18,672 nt of DNA from Firmicutes bacterium CAG:449 (GCA_000432895.1 FR889382.1:1822-20493), one strand, 5' to 3'. Shown: positions 1 through 9,070, numbered from the stretch's first letter. Notes: a model not told the origin generated them from the sequence alone. Program-made: numbers and translations.

Positions 1-71
1 CTAATATTGCTACCATTGGTGTGGCCATTGGTTTTGTTTTAATGATGATTCTTGATGTTGCTTTAAGTTAA
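1..71 (+). CDS. ZIP-family metal transporter, C-terminal fragment
   Basis: Only the last 22 codons are in the window, read in the frame that starts at base 3 and ends at the TAA at 69-71. They encode a Gly-rich hydrophobic helix followed by MMILDVALS. A last transmembrane helix ending in GF-x-x-MM-x-LDVAL is characteristic, from family knowledge, of Gram-positive ZIP (GufA-like) divalent-metal transporters, which bring Zn2+, Mn2+ or Fe2+ into the cytoplasm. The rest of the gene lies to the left of the window, so the metal-binding helices IV and V cannot be inspected. I see no hairpin terminator between its stop and the next promoter. The family call rests on a short tail and is moderately confident; the substrate is unknown. 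Confidence 0.55.
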   Translation, partial: NIATIGVAIGFVLMMILDVALS

Positions 72-105
72 TTCAAAACATTTTTTAAATCAAACTAAAA
101 AATTA

Positions 106-114
106 TGTTATACT
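106..114 (+). promoter_or_regulatory. Putative extended -10 promoter for the Sel1 gene
   Basis: The bases TGT followed by TATACT form a TGn-extended -10 box (TATACT at 109-114). No convincing -35 hexamer is present at 16-18 bases upstream, only T-rich sequence at 81-86. A start about seven bases after the box would give a 5' leader of only about 12 bases before the ATG at 133, with the ribosome site AGGTGA (123-128) almost at the 5' end. Confidence 0.45.
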
Positions 115-132
115 TAAAAAATAGGTGATATT

Positions 133-660
133 ATGACAAAAGATATTTATACCAAAGATGAAATAAGGCAAATGATTTGCACTAAAATTGATAATAAAGA
201 AAAGTTTTTCCATTCAGTAGAATATTATGCTTCTTTAAATGAAAATGAATTTATATATTATTTAGCAATATGCTATTTTCGTGGAATATTTTGTGAAAAA
301 AATGATAAAAAAATTTTTGAATATGCTTTAAAAAGTGCTCAAATGGGAAACACTAAAGCAATGTCATTACTAACTCTTTTATATCGAAGTGGTAGAGGCA
401 TAAAAGCAAATTTTTCAGAAGCTTTTAAATGGGGATTAAAAGCCGCTGAAAATGGAAGTGTAACTTGCATGCAATGGACTGGTGATGCTTATAGAAGAGG
501 TCTAGGAACCAATATGGACTTAGAAAAGGCAATATACTGGTATAAAAAAGGATATGAAAATGGTGATAGTTATTGTAAGAAATTACTTTCATACGCTCAA
601 GAAGAATTACTAGAAGAAAGAAAAATGATAAATGAACTATCAGAAATGAATTCTAATTAA
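133..660 (+). CDS. Sel1-repeat (SLR) protein, small, cytoplasmic
   Basis: This 175-residue protein holds about three Sel1-like repeats, TPR-related helical hairpins of about 36 residues. They lie roughly at residues 38-73, 74-109 and 110-145, with the typical Ala/Gly-rich pattern (GRGIKANFSEAFKW and GLGTNMDLEKAIYWYKKG are the clearest). The C-terminal 30 residues are charged and probably a helix. There is no signal peptide or membrane segment, so it should be cytoplasmic. SLR proteins act as protein-protein scaffolds; no partner or pathway can be named here. AGGTGA at 123-128 lies four bases before the ATG, which is a short but usable spacing. The gene stands alone between the ZIP remnant and a convergent terminator. 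The fold is well supported; the function is unknown. Confidence 0.85.
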   Translation: MTKDIYTKDEIRQMICTKIDNKEKFFHSVEYYASLNENEFIYYLAICYFRGIFCEKNDKKIFEYALKSAQMGNTKAMSLLTLLYRSGRGIKANFSEAFKWGLKAAENGSVTCMQWTGDAYRRGLGTNMDLEKAIYWYKKGYENGDSYCKKLLSYAQEELLEERKMINELSEMNSN

Positions 661-690
661 AAAGCTATGATTTTTTCATAGCTTTTTATT
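659..690. terminator. Bidirectional intrinsic terminator
   Basis: AAAGCTATGA (661-670) pairs perfectly with TCATAGCTTT (676-685) around a five-T loop. T-rich tracts lie on the 3' side for both directions: TTTTTATTTTA on the plus strand, and the complement of the A-run at 659-663 on the minus strand. It separates the convergent Sel1 gene from the end of the minus-strand surface operon, and the lipoprotein stop codon is at 691-693. Confidence 0.85.
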
Positions 691-2700
691 TTATATTTCA
701 ATGTAATTTACTTGGAAAGCAGGATCTCCACAACTTACTCCTTGATATCTCATAAGTTTTGTCCAAGGTTCACTATTATATAAAACTCCTCCAAAACCAA
801 ATTCAAATGCATACATTTTAAGTAATGAAGTTTGAGTTAATGAAGAAGAAATTTCACTATTACTTACTTCTAAACTTAAAGTAAAATAACCATCATGTCG
901 AGTGTAATTTACTGTTGCATTACTTTTTGTACCACGAGTAATTCTAGTTCCTACCCAAAAATCAGTAGTGTTAGTTACAAGCTTTGCTTCTTTTTGTGAA
1001 ACCATTAAAGTAGTATCATCATTTTGAATTTTCCAACTTTCTCCATTATTAGAAGATGAATGGAAAACAAAAGTAAATATTTCTGTTTCTGAAAAATCAC
1101 CAAATCCTACCATATCTAATAATAAAGAAGAAGTATTTCTAGTAATAGATAAGTAAACATCATCTGCTTTTGAAAATTTTGTATCCTCAGGACTAGCAAA
1201 AGATATTTTTTTATCTTTTATTAAATTTTGTTTTTCTTCATTAGTTAAATTGCATGTACGTTTTTTTGGTGCATCAATACAAACATAACTAATCATATCT
1301 GCTGGATCACCACGAGTAACATTTTTATAGAAGAAGTTTTCATAATAATTAACTCCATCATATAAAGTTTTGTTATTAAACTCGACTGCCATTAAATAAA
1401 TATCATCATAACTCGAACGAATATTAGGAATTTTTTCAATTGGAATATCAACTTTTAAAGTAAAGTATGGTCCATAATTAATAAAACTATTTAATGAAAT
1501 CGTTTCTAACAATTTTCCTTTTCCATTTTGTACAGAGAAAAATTCATCACATTCATTATATATACAAACTTTATCTTTAAAAATTTGTAAAACTACATCA
1601 TCATTAATTAATTGCCAACTATTTTTATCAATAATGTTATTATGTAAAACTATTTGGAAATATTCACTATCAATAAATTCACCAAATCCAACAAAATCAA
1701 ATGATAAACTTTCTTTATATTCAATTGAGAAATGAACATCATCACAAATTGATGGATATCTATTATATTTTGGTGAAGCAAACATATAATCTTTTCCTTC
1801 AATTAATGAAACATATTGTTTTTTACTAATCCAAAATGGATTATCAACATTTTTAGTATTTTTAAAAGCACGTCCTTTTACATCAATACGAGGATATTTC
1901 GTTGGATTATTATAATCAATATCATCTTCATCAAAAATTAAATTTGAAGTAATATCTGCTTCTAAAAGATCATCTACTAAAGTAACACCAACAATATCAT
2001 GACTATCAATCTTTAAGAATTCATAAGGAACATCTAAATATAAAGTAGTTTTTCCTTCTTCAACATTACTTGTATAATTAAATTGATTTAAATCAATAGA
2101 AGGATGATTAAATCCATAATCATAAACAAATAATTTAGAAGAAGTTAATTTAAATTCATAATCATTTTTATCTAAATTAGAAATCGTGGTGCCTGTATTA
2201 ATAAATAAATGAGCAACACTTTTCGAAGAAATAAAATGATCATAATTAGAAGATAATTCAAAACGAATAGAAGTTAAACTTCTTGTAGAAGATAAAGTCC
2301 AATCATTATAAAGATAATTTGAATTGTATCTAGTTTTTCCAATTTCCATAAAAGGATAATCCATACTAAGTGTAGATAATGAATATGAATCAACTTTTAT
2401 TTTTTTACTTTGATAACGAGGATGATTAATTTCTAAAATAGAGTTTAAAGGAACATTATCTAAATAATATGTATTATCTTGATATCGAGAGGTTATTTCT
2501 TGATCATTTACTTTAAATGTTGCATCTTTAACATCACCATCGACAATATTCTTCAAATTTAAACTTACATTTTGATTTGTCGAGGTAGTAGTTTCACTTG
2601 TAGATGAATCATTAGATGTATTGATAGAATTAGAAGTTTGATTACCCCCACATGAAGTTAAAAGTAATAAAACAAATAATATTTTTACTTTATTTTTCAT
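691..2700 (-). CDS. Surface lipoprotein with duplicated beta-sandwich modules
   Basis: This 669-residue protein starts with a lipoprotein signal peptide: charged MKNKVK, a hydrophobic core, and the lipobox LLTSC with C17 as the expected lipidated residue. A Ser/Thr/Asn-rich linker covers about residues 18-45. The remainder contains two clear copies of a module of about 170 residues (about 305-475 and 499-669). Both share FASP, a DDV-h-S-I strand, VGFG-[ED]-F, SW-x-[LI]-[QI]-x-DD, a YFTL strand and a closing GDPA segment. A more diverged third copy may lie at about 118-275. The strand pattern resembles CBM9/DOMON-like beta-sandwiches, so sugar or matrix binding is a plausible inference, not a proven one. 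It is the last gene of the operon and overlaps the phosphoesterase gene by 11 bases; its ribosome site GAGGT lies inside that gene. The protein should sit on the outer face of the membrane. Confidence 0.85.
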   Translation of the reverse strand: MKNKVKILFVLLLLTSCGGNQTSNSINTSNDSSTSETTTSTNQNVSLNLKNIVDGDVKDATFKVNDQEITSRYQDNTYYLDNVPLNSILEINHPRYQSKKIKVDSYSLSTLSMDYPFMEIGKTRYNSNYLYNDWTLSSTRSLTSIRFELSSNYDHFISSKSVAHLFINTGTTISNLDKNDYEFKLTSSKLFVYDYGFNHPSIDLNQFNYTSNVEEGKTTLYLDVPYEFLKIDSHDIVGVTLVDDLLEADITSNLIFDEDDIDYNNPTKYPRIDVKGRAFKNTKNVDNPFWISKKQYVSLIEGKDYMFASPKYNRYPSICDDVHFSIEYKESLSFDFVGFGEFIDSEYFQIVLHNNIIDKNSWQLINDDVVLQIFKDKVCIYNECDEFFSVQNGKGKLLETISLNSFINYGPYFTLKVDIPIEKIPNIRSSYDDIYLMAVEFNNKTLYDGVNYYENFFYKNVTRGDPADMISYVCIDAPKKRTCNLTNEEKQNLIKDKKISFASPEDTKFSKADDVYLSITRNTSSLLLDMVGFGDFSETEIFTFVFHSSSNNGESWKIQNDDTTLMVSQKEAKLVTNTTDFWVGTRITRGTKSNATVNYTRHDGYFTLSLEVSNSEISSSLTQTSLLKMYAFEFGFGGVLYNSEPWTKLMRYQGVSCGDPAFQVNYIEI
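694..1788 (-). repeat. Tandem duplicated protein module in the lipoprotein
   Basis: Codons for about residues 305-475 and 499-669 of the lipoprotein encode two diverged copies of one module. Matching landmarks occur in the same order: FASP, VGFGEF/VGFGDF, SWQL/SWKI, YFTL and the final RGDPA/CGDPA. The similarity is at protein level; the DNA copies are too diverged to be a recent duplication. Confidence 0.7.
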
Positions 2701-4507
2701 ATTTACGACCTCTTTTTACTAAGCAAATTGAAATAGGCAAACTTAAAACTACCCCTAAAGCAATAAAAACATAATTATTAACATTATTGATATTAAATGA
2801 TTTCTTAGCTAAACCAATGGCAGGATTTTTCTCATCAGCAAAAGATACAGTGAATTGATTTTGTCTATTTAAATATTTTCCTTCATATGGTGAATACCAA
2901 TAAACATATGCCTCTTTTCTTGCTTCATTAATTTTAAACATTGCTAAAACATCACACGCTTGAGAATAAAATGAGCCTTGTGCATCAATTAAAAATGAAT
3001 GTACAGTATTACCATTAATCCCTTTATCTTGACGATAAATAATATCATCTGAGCTATTATGTCCAGAAAAAACCATAAAAATATTTGGTTGAAGTTTTAC
3101 TAATTTATCATACATATCTTGACCATCGTTAGAAGAATTACCACTTCCTATACCATATTTACTAGCCGCATATGGTGAATAATGTTGAGCAATTTCACCA
3201 TTTGGTTCAATATATGAATGAGTAGTAATAATAACTCGATGATTTGGATAAGCTTCACAAACTCGATTAGCCCATTTTAAAACTCCATCACGAGGACCAA
3301 ATTCAAGATTTAAAAATAAATAATCCACACCATTTATTTTTTTAATATTGTAATAATTAACAATATCACCTTTAAAATACGCTCCACCAAAATAATCTTT
3401 ATTAGCATATTTTTCATAAGGTAAATATTTATTCATTAATGTCGCTGGTCTACTTCTACCAACTCCATCATCATAATCGTGATTACCTGGAACAAATCCA
3501 TAAGAAATATTATTTTCATCAAGTTTCTTAAAATTACTAACAACTGTATTCCATTGAGTATGCTCTACGCTATTAACATCACATGTATCAGTTAAATCAC
3601 CAACAAAAGAAATGTATTGAATATTCTTTTTATTTTGATTATCCACTATCCAATCAAACTCTTTAGCAAGTTTAGATGGATTATATCTAGTGGTAATTTG
3701 AATATCAGGAATACACATAATTGTATAATCATATTCTTGAGTTTCTTCTAAATCATAATAATATTCATAATTGCCTAATTTAACATTATTTTTATTTTTT
3801 GAATCATCGATAATCTCTTCTTTAGACCAATCATCTAATTTCCAAGAAGCTAATAAATTATCTTCATTTTCACTATAAGAAGAAGTATTTTTATCTTTTT
3901 TAATTTCTTCAGCAGTTCTCACATCAGAAAATAAAGAAACTTGTTTTATTTCCCCTTTAAAAGGATAACGAGCATAATCTCCATCAATATTCTTTGTCCA
4001 GTTTGACCAATCCGTACCAATTTGATAACGCATCAAATTGAATGCTTCACTACTAGAAGCAGTATATTCTTCTACTAATTCACCATTAACATATAAAGAA
4101 AATAAACTATTCTCTTTATCACGAATTAAAGCAATATGCTCTTCTTGACCAGTTCTAAAATCATAGTTTGTAAAAGTATGATCAACTTCACTAGAATATC
4201 CACTAATACGATTATAATAAACTCTAAAATGACCATCTTTATCAATTAAATAATCACAAGATCCATCATAGCCATAAGAGTTATTAAAATAATTTCCAAA
4301 AATTATCCCTAATGGTTCATTAGAAACAATATCTTGAGGAAGAACAATTTTTGCTTCAAAAGTATTAATTGTTTTATCAAAAGGACGATCAACAATATAA
4401 GATACTTTATCATCAATTATATTATGCTGTTTTTCCATTACATTATTATTTGCTTGTAGCATTATTGGTGAAAGTAAAATAAATGAACACAAAGTTAATA
4501 ATTTCAT
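2690..4507 (-). CDS. LamG-domain calcineurin-type phosphoesterase, membrane-anchored
   Basis: This 605-residue protein has a signal peptide (about residues 1-19, likely cleaved after LQA). A LamG/concanavalin-like jelly roll follows at about 40-205, with the typical HIALIRD...SLYVNGELV strand pair. The metallophosphoesterase domain covers about 262-530. Its motifs are PDIQ (267-270), GDLTD (303-307), GNHD (341-344), TH (429-430) and SGHNSS (481-486). The family catalyses two-metal phosphoester hydrolysis, here outside the cell. Two motifs differ from the textbook form: D-x-Q replaces D-x-H, and the last motif lacks the second His of GH-x-H, although D-x-Q is common in secreted members. A hydrophobic helix at about 577-597 followed by KRGRKYEK should hold it in the membrane; no LPxTG precedes it. 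Its start overlaps the upstream stop as ATGA. The fold is confident; the substrate is unknown. Confidence 0.88.
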   Translation of the reverse strand: MKLLTLCSFILLSPIMLQANNNVMEKQHNIIDDKVSYIVDRPFDKTINTFEAKIVLPQDIVSNEPLGIIFGNYFNNSYGYDGSCDYLIDKDGHFRVYYNRISGYSSEVDHTFTNYDFRTGQEEHIALIRDKENSLFSLYVNGELVEEYTASSSEAFNLMRYQIGTDWSNWTKNIDGDYARYPFKGEIKQVSLFSDVRTAEEIKKDKNTSSYSENEDNLLASWKLDDWSKEEIIDDSKNKNNVKLGNYEYYYDLEETQEYDYTIMCIPDIQITTRYNPSKLAKEFDWIVDNQNKKNIQYISFVGDLTDTCDVNSVEHTQWNTVVSNFKKLDENNISYGFVPGNHDYDDGVGRSRPATLMNKYLPYEKYANKDYFGGAYFKGDIVNYYNIKKINGVDYLFLNLEFGPRDGVLKWANRVCEAYPNHRVIITTHSYIEPNGEIAQHYSPYAASKYGIGSGNSSNDGQDMYDKLVKLQPNIFMVFSGHNSSDDIIYRQDKGINGNTVHSFLIDAQGSFYSQACDVLAMFKINEARKEAYVYWYSPYEGKYLNRQNQFTVSFADEKNPAIGLAKKSFNINNVNNYVFIALGVVLSLPISICLVKRGRKYEK

Positions 4508-6384
4508 TTTGTAACCTCACTTGCATCTAAATCATAAATTACAAGATTATCTATAAAAGCTTCACAAGCAGAAGTTAAAAAACCAATTGATCCTTCTTCA
4601 CTATAAAGAATACTATCTTGTAAAATATTAGAATATATTTCATTATCATCTAAATTAATAATTAAATAATTATCCTTTAAAACCACTTCAACATGATGAT
4701 TATCTTTTTTAAATCCATTACTTATAGTTTTAATAGAAGTAGCAGTAGACCAATAAGAATAAGCATTTCCTTTTTCTCCATGCTTATATAATTGAATTAA
4801 ACCTTTTTCGCATCTAAAGAAAAGTGCATTATATTGAGCCTTATTACCTCTAAACATAAAAGCTAAATATTTATCAATATCACTTGTATTACCAAAATTA
4901 AAATCAAAAGTTACAGCAAAGTTTTTTAACTTTTTACTTGGAGAATAAATAACTTGGTGTTTTTTGATTGATTGATTTTTAAAATATGAATCAATATGTA
5001 ATTTTCCATTTTTTATATCAACTTGTCCAACATTTGCACCATTACTATCACTAAGATAACTCCAGCCATCAAAAACATTATTTTGTTTAGAAAAATCAAT
5101 ACTATATAAAGTATCAGTTTCTTCAAAATCTTTTAAAACAACCTCTTTAACATCCGCTTCACATAAATTAGCACATAAACCAATATAATCACCATTAGCT
5201 TGATTATTATAGAACCAATTTTTATTTAAAGTTTTTTCTTTAGTTGACCAACACTTTACATCATCAAAATAAACTTCAATATAAGAATTTTTTAATTGTC
5301 CAGCTTGATTAGGCGTTTCTCCATTATAAATAACTTTAAGTTTATGATATTCATCTAAAGAAGAAGTTATATTATATGAAAATAATTTATTAACATCAGT
5401 ACTAGATTTAGCATATGCATTATTAATTCCAGCAATACGAACCATTTTACTAATTGGATCAACTACTGCTTCTACATTAGCGCCAGTTTGGTTATTATAT
5501 CCAACCATAATTCCAAATCCAGCATCACTAGCTTTAGAATTTTCACTACTTAATCCACTCTGCTTACTAATTTTAAAAGTTGTTTCAATAGAATATTTTT
5601 TTAAATTATTGGTAATTGTATAAGGAAGTAAAGCCTTTGCTCCATAACCAACACCATTATAAGTTAATTGATTTAATGTTAAACAATCATTTTTAAAAAA
5701 TACACCTTGATTAGGAGCCCCTTCACCAATACCTGCTTTAGGAAGAGTTAATTCACCTCTTGACCAAGAATTATTATTATCAATATAACCATAATCTTTA
5801 TCAAAAGTAGTTTCATAACTTTTTGAATATATTGAATAATCTATTGACCCATATGTAGCATGAAATTCATAATATTCATCTTCTAAAACAAAATCTTCTT
5901 CTGCAGGAAGTTCATTTCCTCTTACCCAATTTTTAAAAGAAAAAGAAATACCATTATAATTTTTGTTTTTTACTTTAGTAGGCAATGATGATAAATGAAA
6001 TGTATCACCAACATTGTAAATTAATGGTTCAAATTCATCTTCATTAAAAGTATCTAAATATACTTTAACTGTCTTAACCACCCATTTAGCGTATAAAGTT
6101 GTATCTTTATTTATTTCACTTTTTCCAACATAAAATGGTTGATTAAAAGTATCATTATCAAAATACCAACCTCCAAATACATAACCTAATTTTTTAGGAG
6201 TAGGAAGTTTAATTGATTCATCTTCATTAATATAAATAATAGAGGAAAGTGAATTTCCTCCATTACTTTCAAAAGAAATTTTATATTGCTTTTGAACATT
6301 ATTATTTGTATTTACTGCATAAGCAATAGTTACTAAAGGGGTAAGTATTCCTCCTAGCAGTAAAAATGGAATAATTTTTTTCAT
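4504..6384 (-). CDS. Secreted protein with InlB B-repeats and two concanavalin-like domains
   Basis: This 626-residue protein begins with a Sec signal peptide (MKK plus a hydrophobic core, with the likely cleavage site AYA at 21-23). Residues 34-102 form a classic InlB B-repeat (Listeria-Bacteroides repeat), with ESNGG, GGWYFD and TTLYAKW. Residues about 105-178 look like a degenerate second copy. Two beta-sandwich regions follow, about 185-415 and 425-620. Each ends in the pattern of concanavalin/LamG or 3-keto-glycoside-hydrolase (DUF1080)-like folds, for example HVEVVLKDNYLIINLDD followed by GSIGFLTS and FIDNLVIYD. No catalytic motif is evident, so binding of glycans or matrix is more likely than hydrolysis. 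There is no LPxTG or C-terminal membrane helix, so it is probably released. Its start is 12 bases after the upstream gene; AAAGGT overlapping that gene's stop is the ribosome site. It ends in TGA within an ATGA overlap. Confidence 0.85.
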   Translation of the reverse strand: MKKIIPFLLLGGILTPLVTIAYAVNTNNNVQKQYKISFESNGGNSLSSIIYINEDESIKLPTPKKLGYVFGGWYFDNDTFNQPFYVGKSEINKDTTLYAKWVVKTVKVYLDTFNEDEFEPLIYNVGDTFHLSSLPTKVKNKNYNGISFSFKNWVRGNELPAEEDFVLEDEYYEFHATYGSIDYSIYSKSYETTFDKDYGYIDNNNSWSRGELTLPKAGIGEGAPNQGVFFKNDCLTLNQLTYNGVGYGAKALLPYTITNNLKKYSIETTFKISKQSGLSSENSKASDAGFGIMVGYNNQTGANVEAVVDPISKMVRIAGINNAYAKSSTDVNKLFSYNITSSLDEYHKLKVIYNGETPNQAGQLKNSYIEVYFDDVKCWSTKEKTLNKNWFYNNQANGDYIGLCANLCEADVKEVVLKDFEETDTLYSIDFSKQNNVFDGWSYLSDSNGANVGQVDIKNGKLHIDSYFKNQSIKKHQVIYSPSKKLKNFAVTFDFNFGNTSDIDKYLAFMFRGNKAQYNALFFRCEKGLIQLYKHGEKGNAYSYWSTATSIKTISNGFKKDNHHVEVVLKDNYLIINLDDNEIYSNILQDSILYSEEGSIGFLTSACEAFIDNLVIYDLDASEVTK

Positions 6385-6396
6385 TTTAATTACCTT

Positions 6397-9054
6397 TTAT
6401 CCTAAATTTTGACCAACTAAATCACTAGAATAAATTGTCCCAGATTTTGCAGTAGCTTCTATAGTTCCATAATTAGTTGAATCTTCAACAGTTGAAATAG
6501 ATAATGGAATACTTCCAGCTATTCCACCAACTTTGTTATTAGCAGTAATATTACCATAGTTATTAGATGATGTTATTTTAATTATTGCTGTTTTATTTAA
6601 AGATCCACCAACTATTCCTCCAGCACCATTTGCTGTTGTATAAACATCTCCATAATTATCACAACTTGTAATAGTAATTGTAGGCTTTCCAGAACTAGAA
6701 GCGCCAAATATACCTCCAATATATGCGTTATTACTTAATACACTACCACAATTTTTACTATTAGTTATGCTAGAACCATCAAAGCAAACAGCTGCTATAC
6801 CGCCAACATATTTACCTTTATCTTTTACTGAACTTTCAGAATATCCAGCTTGAACAACACCATAATTTATTGAATTGTTTATTTTTCCATATAAATTACC
6901 AGCTATTCCACCAGTCCTATTATTTCCAAAGACTTCTCCATAGTTTATAGCGCTTTCTATTGTTGTTTTAATATTATATTCACCAACAATTCCTCCTACA
7001 CCAGAATTAACCACACTAGAGCCTGTTACATTTCCATAATTAATTACATTACTCATATATGTAACAGATGTTGCTTTTGTTGAAGATGTGAATTGACCTA
7101 CAATACCTCCAACTTTTCCAGTAATTCCTTCAACATATGTATCTAATAAAGAACTTACATTTCCATAATTTTCAGAATTAAATATTCCACATTTACTTTT
7201 AGAAGCATATACTTCTCCAGCAATGCCGCCTACAAATGTTGCACCTTTAATTTCACCAAAATTTTTACAATAATTAATAGTATTAACTTTAGTTCCTTCA
7301 AGAGCACCAACTATACCAGCAGTTTTATTATTAGAAGCACTTCCTGTTACATTTCCATAATTAACACAATTAGTAATTGTTCCACCATCATTTAATCCAC
7401 CAGCAATAGCACCAGCCCCATTACCAGTTGAATGAGATAAAGTAGCATAATTAGTTACATTATCAATTGTACCACCCATATTTCTACCAACAAGAACAGA
7501 ACCATATTGTCCTGCTTCTACACTACCATAAGTTGATAAGTTTTTAATTGTGCCATTAGTTAATTCATAGAATAATGCTGTTCTAGTAGCAGTTGATTTT
7601 TTATTAATTCCTCTAATAGAATTATTATTACCATCAAAAATACCTTTAAATGAATTATCTATATCACCGATATTAACAAAATCACTATTAATTTCTAAAG
7701 AAGAAGTTAAAGTAATTGTGCATCCTTCATAAGAAACTCCACTATTAACTTGATTAGCAAAATAAGCAAATTGTGCACTTGTTGAAATAGTATAATGATT
7801 TTTTTCTAATAAAGTTAATTCTTCACTTGTTCCATCCCATTTTGATAATGGTGAATAATAAATATTTTCTGTAGTATTTTTATTTGCAACAGCTTTAATA
7901 TAATCTTTATTTGGAACAAGACCATTAACTGTTTCAAAGTTTAAAGTATACATTTCATTTTCATCATAATAATGTTCTTTTTGGGACATTAATTCATTTG
8001 TTTGATTATTATATGTATTAACTAAAATCTTTGCCTTAAAAATAGCATTTAGAATAGTATCTTTATTGATTACTGGTAAATTATCTTCTAAATATACTTT
8101 TCCATCAATTTCCCATCCATAGAAAGTAAGATTATCATTTACTGGACGAGTAATTGTTTTTAAGTTTGGTTTATTACCTTCTTCAACTTTTTCAACACCT
8201 AAAACTTGATCTTTATATTTAAAAGTTACATCAAATGTTTTTGTAGAAACTTCTTTAGTAAAGTTAACTTGTTCATATTTTTTATTATTAATGGTGCCAT
8301 CAACAATTAAAGAGTTATTATCAAATTTTACTTTTAAAACATTATCATTTTTATGAAAAATAAAATAATCTTCATCTTTATCAATATAAGTTAAAGTTTC
8401 TTCATTTAAAGTTAAACTATCTTCATTAAGAACTAATTTTTCATTATCAGTTGTTTGATAATTTCCTAATAAATTACTACTAATTTTATCTATAATTTCA
8501 TTAGAAAGTAATTCTTGCTTTAAGCAGATATTTTCTTTTGCTTCTGAATTTATTTCTTCTGAAGAAGTTTTTGCTGTTAAATAAGCAGAAATATTAGCAG
8601 TATAAAATTTATAAGTAGAAAATTCAATAGTAAAACAAGCCCAATACCAAGAAGAAGTTAGTTCAGTTTTTTCATTTACAATATTTGTTCCATCAAAATA
8701 ACTAATTGTACCATTTGTATCAATTCCTTTGTAAACAATATTAACTTCCTTATTAACCACTGAATTATAGCCCTCAATAGAAACAAAATAATTTAAACTA
8801 TTGAAATCACCATATACAGGGGTTGCAAATCTAAGCATTCTTTTTTTATTATAAACACCAGTTTGCATATAAGTTTTACCAACTTTAGTTTCATCATTTG
8901 TTTTAGCTTTTTTGGCATCAATTTTATCTAATTCTACATTTTTTTCTTCACAAGAAAAGATTAAATCTTGTTTTGAGTTACTTACTTCATTTTTTAAAGT
9001 AAATGATGTTAATAATAATCCACATCCTAAAATTAATAATTTATATTTTTTCAT
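6397..9054 (-). CDS. Secreted GLUG-like beta-helix repeat protein (adhesin-like)
   Basis: This 885-residue protein starts at the ATG at 9052-9054, preceded by AGGA (complement of 9061-9064). A longer reading from 9129 would overlap the upstream peptide gene and lacks a secretion signal at its N-terminus. Residues 1-20 form a signal sequence. About 60-170 is a novel-looking beta-rich region with YWACFTIEF. About 274-340 is an InlB-type repeat (FYGWEIDGKVY). About 429-484 is the domain that usually introduces GLUG repeats (FAYFANQVNSG...FKGIFDGNNNSIRGI). From about 505 to the end come about eleven units of some 25-40 residues with NYGNV-type turns and GGIVG/GGIAG turns, which predict a right-handed beta-helix. 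Such proteins are usually surface adhesins. It ends in DLVGQNLG without LPxTG or a membrane helix, so how it stays at the surface is unclear. Confidence 0.87.
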   Translation of the reverse strand: MKKYKLLILGCGLLLTSFTLKNEVSNSKQDLIFSCEEKNVELDKIDAKKAKTNDETKVGKTYMQTGVYNKKRMLRFATPVYGDFNSLNYFVSIEGYNSVVNKEVNIVYKGIDTNGTISYFDGTNIVNEKTELTSSWYWACFTIEFSTYKFYTANISAYLTAKTSSEEINSEAKENICLKQELLSNEIIDKISSNLLGNYQTTDNEKLVLNEDSLTLNEETLTYIDKDEDYFIFHKNDNVLKVKFDNNSLIVDGTINNKKYEQVNFTKEVSTKTFDVTFKYKDQVLGVEKVEEGNKPNLKTITRPVNDNLTFYGWEIDGKVYLEDNLPVINKDTILNAIFKAKILVNTYNNQTNELMSQKEHYYDENEMYTLNFETVNGLVPNKDYIKAVANKNTTENIYYSPLSKWDGTSEELTLLEKNHYTISTSAQFAYFANQVNSGVSYEGCTITLTSSLEINSDFVNIGDIDNSFKGIFDGNNNSIRGINKKSTATRTALFYELTNGTIKNLSTYGSVEAGQYGSVLVGRNMGGTIDNVTNYATLSHSTGNGAGAIAGGLNDGGTITNCVNYGNVTGSASNNKTAGIVGALEGTKVNTINYCKNFGEIKGATFVGGIAGEVYASKSKCGIFNSENYGNVSSLLDTYVEGITGKVGGIVGQFTSSTKATSVTYMSNVINYGNVTGSSVVNSGVGGIVGEYNIKTTIESAINYGEVFGNNRTGGIAGNLYGKINNSINYGVVQAGYSESSVKDKGKYVGGIAAVCFDGSSITNSKNCGSVLSNNAYIGGIFGASSSGKPTITITSCDNYGDVYTTANGAGGIVGGSLNKTAIIKITSSNNYGNITANNKVGGIAGSIPLSISTVEDSTNYGTIEATAKSGTIYSSDLVGQNLG
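6400..7542 (-). repeat. About eleven GLUG-like beta-helix repeats
   Basis: The C-terminal half of the beta-helix protein contains successive units marked by NYATLS, NYGNVTG, NFGEIKG, NYGNVSS, NYGNVTG, NYGEVFG, NYGVVQA, NCGSVLS, NYGDVYT, NYGNITA and NYGTIEA. Each unit except the last also contains a G-[GA]-I-x-G turn. Spacing varies and the DNA copies are diverged, so this is an ancient protein repeat and not a recent tandem duplication. Confidence 0.8.
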
Positions 9055-9070
9055 TTTATTTCCTCGTCTT

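Noticed and set aside
9022..9054. Lipobox-like LILGC at residue 11 of the beta-helix protein
   Set aside because: The hydrophobic stretch before the Cys is only five or six residues and the hydrophobic core continues past it, so lipidation there is unlikely. An ordinary signal sequence fits better.
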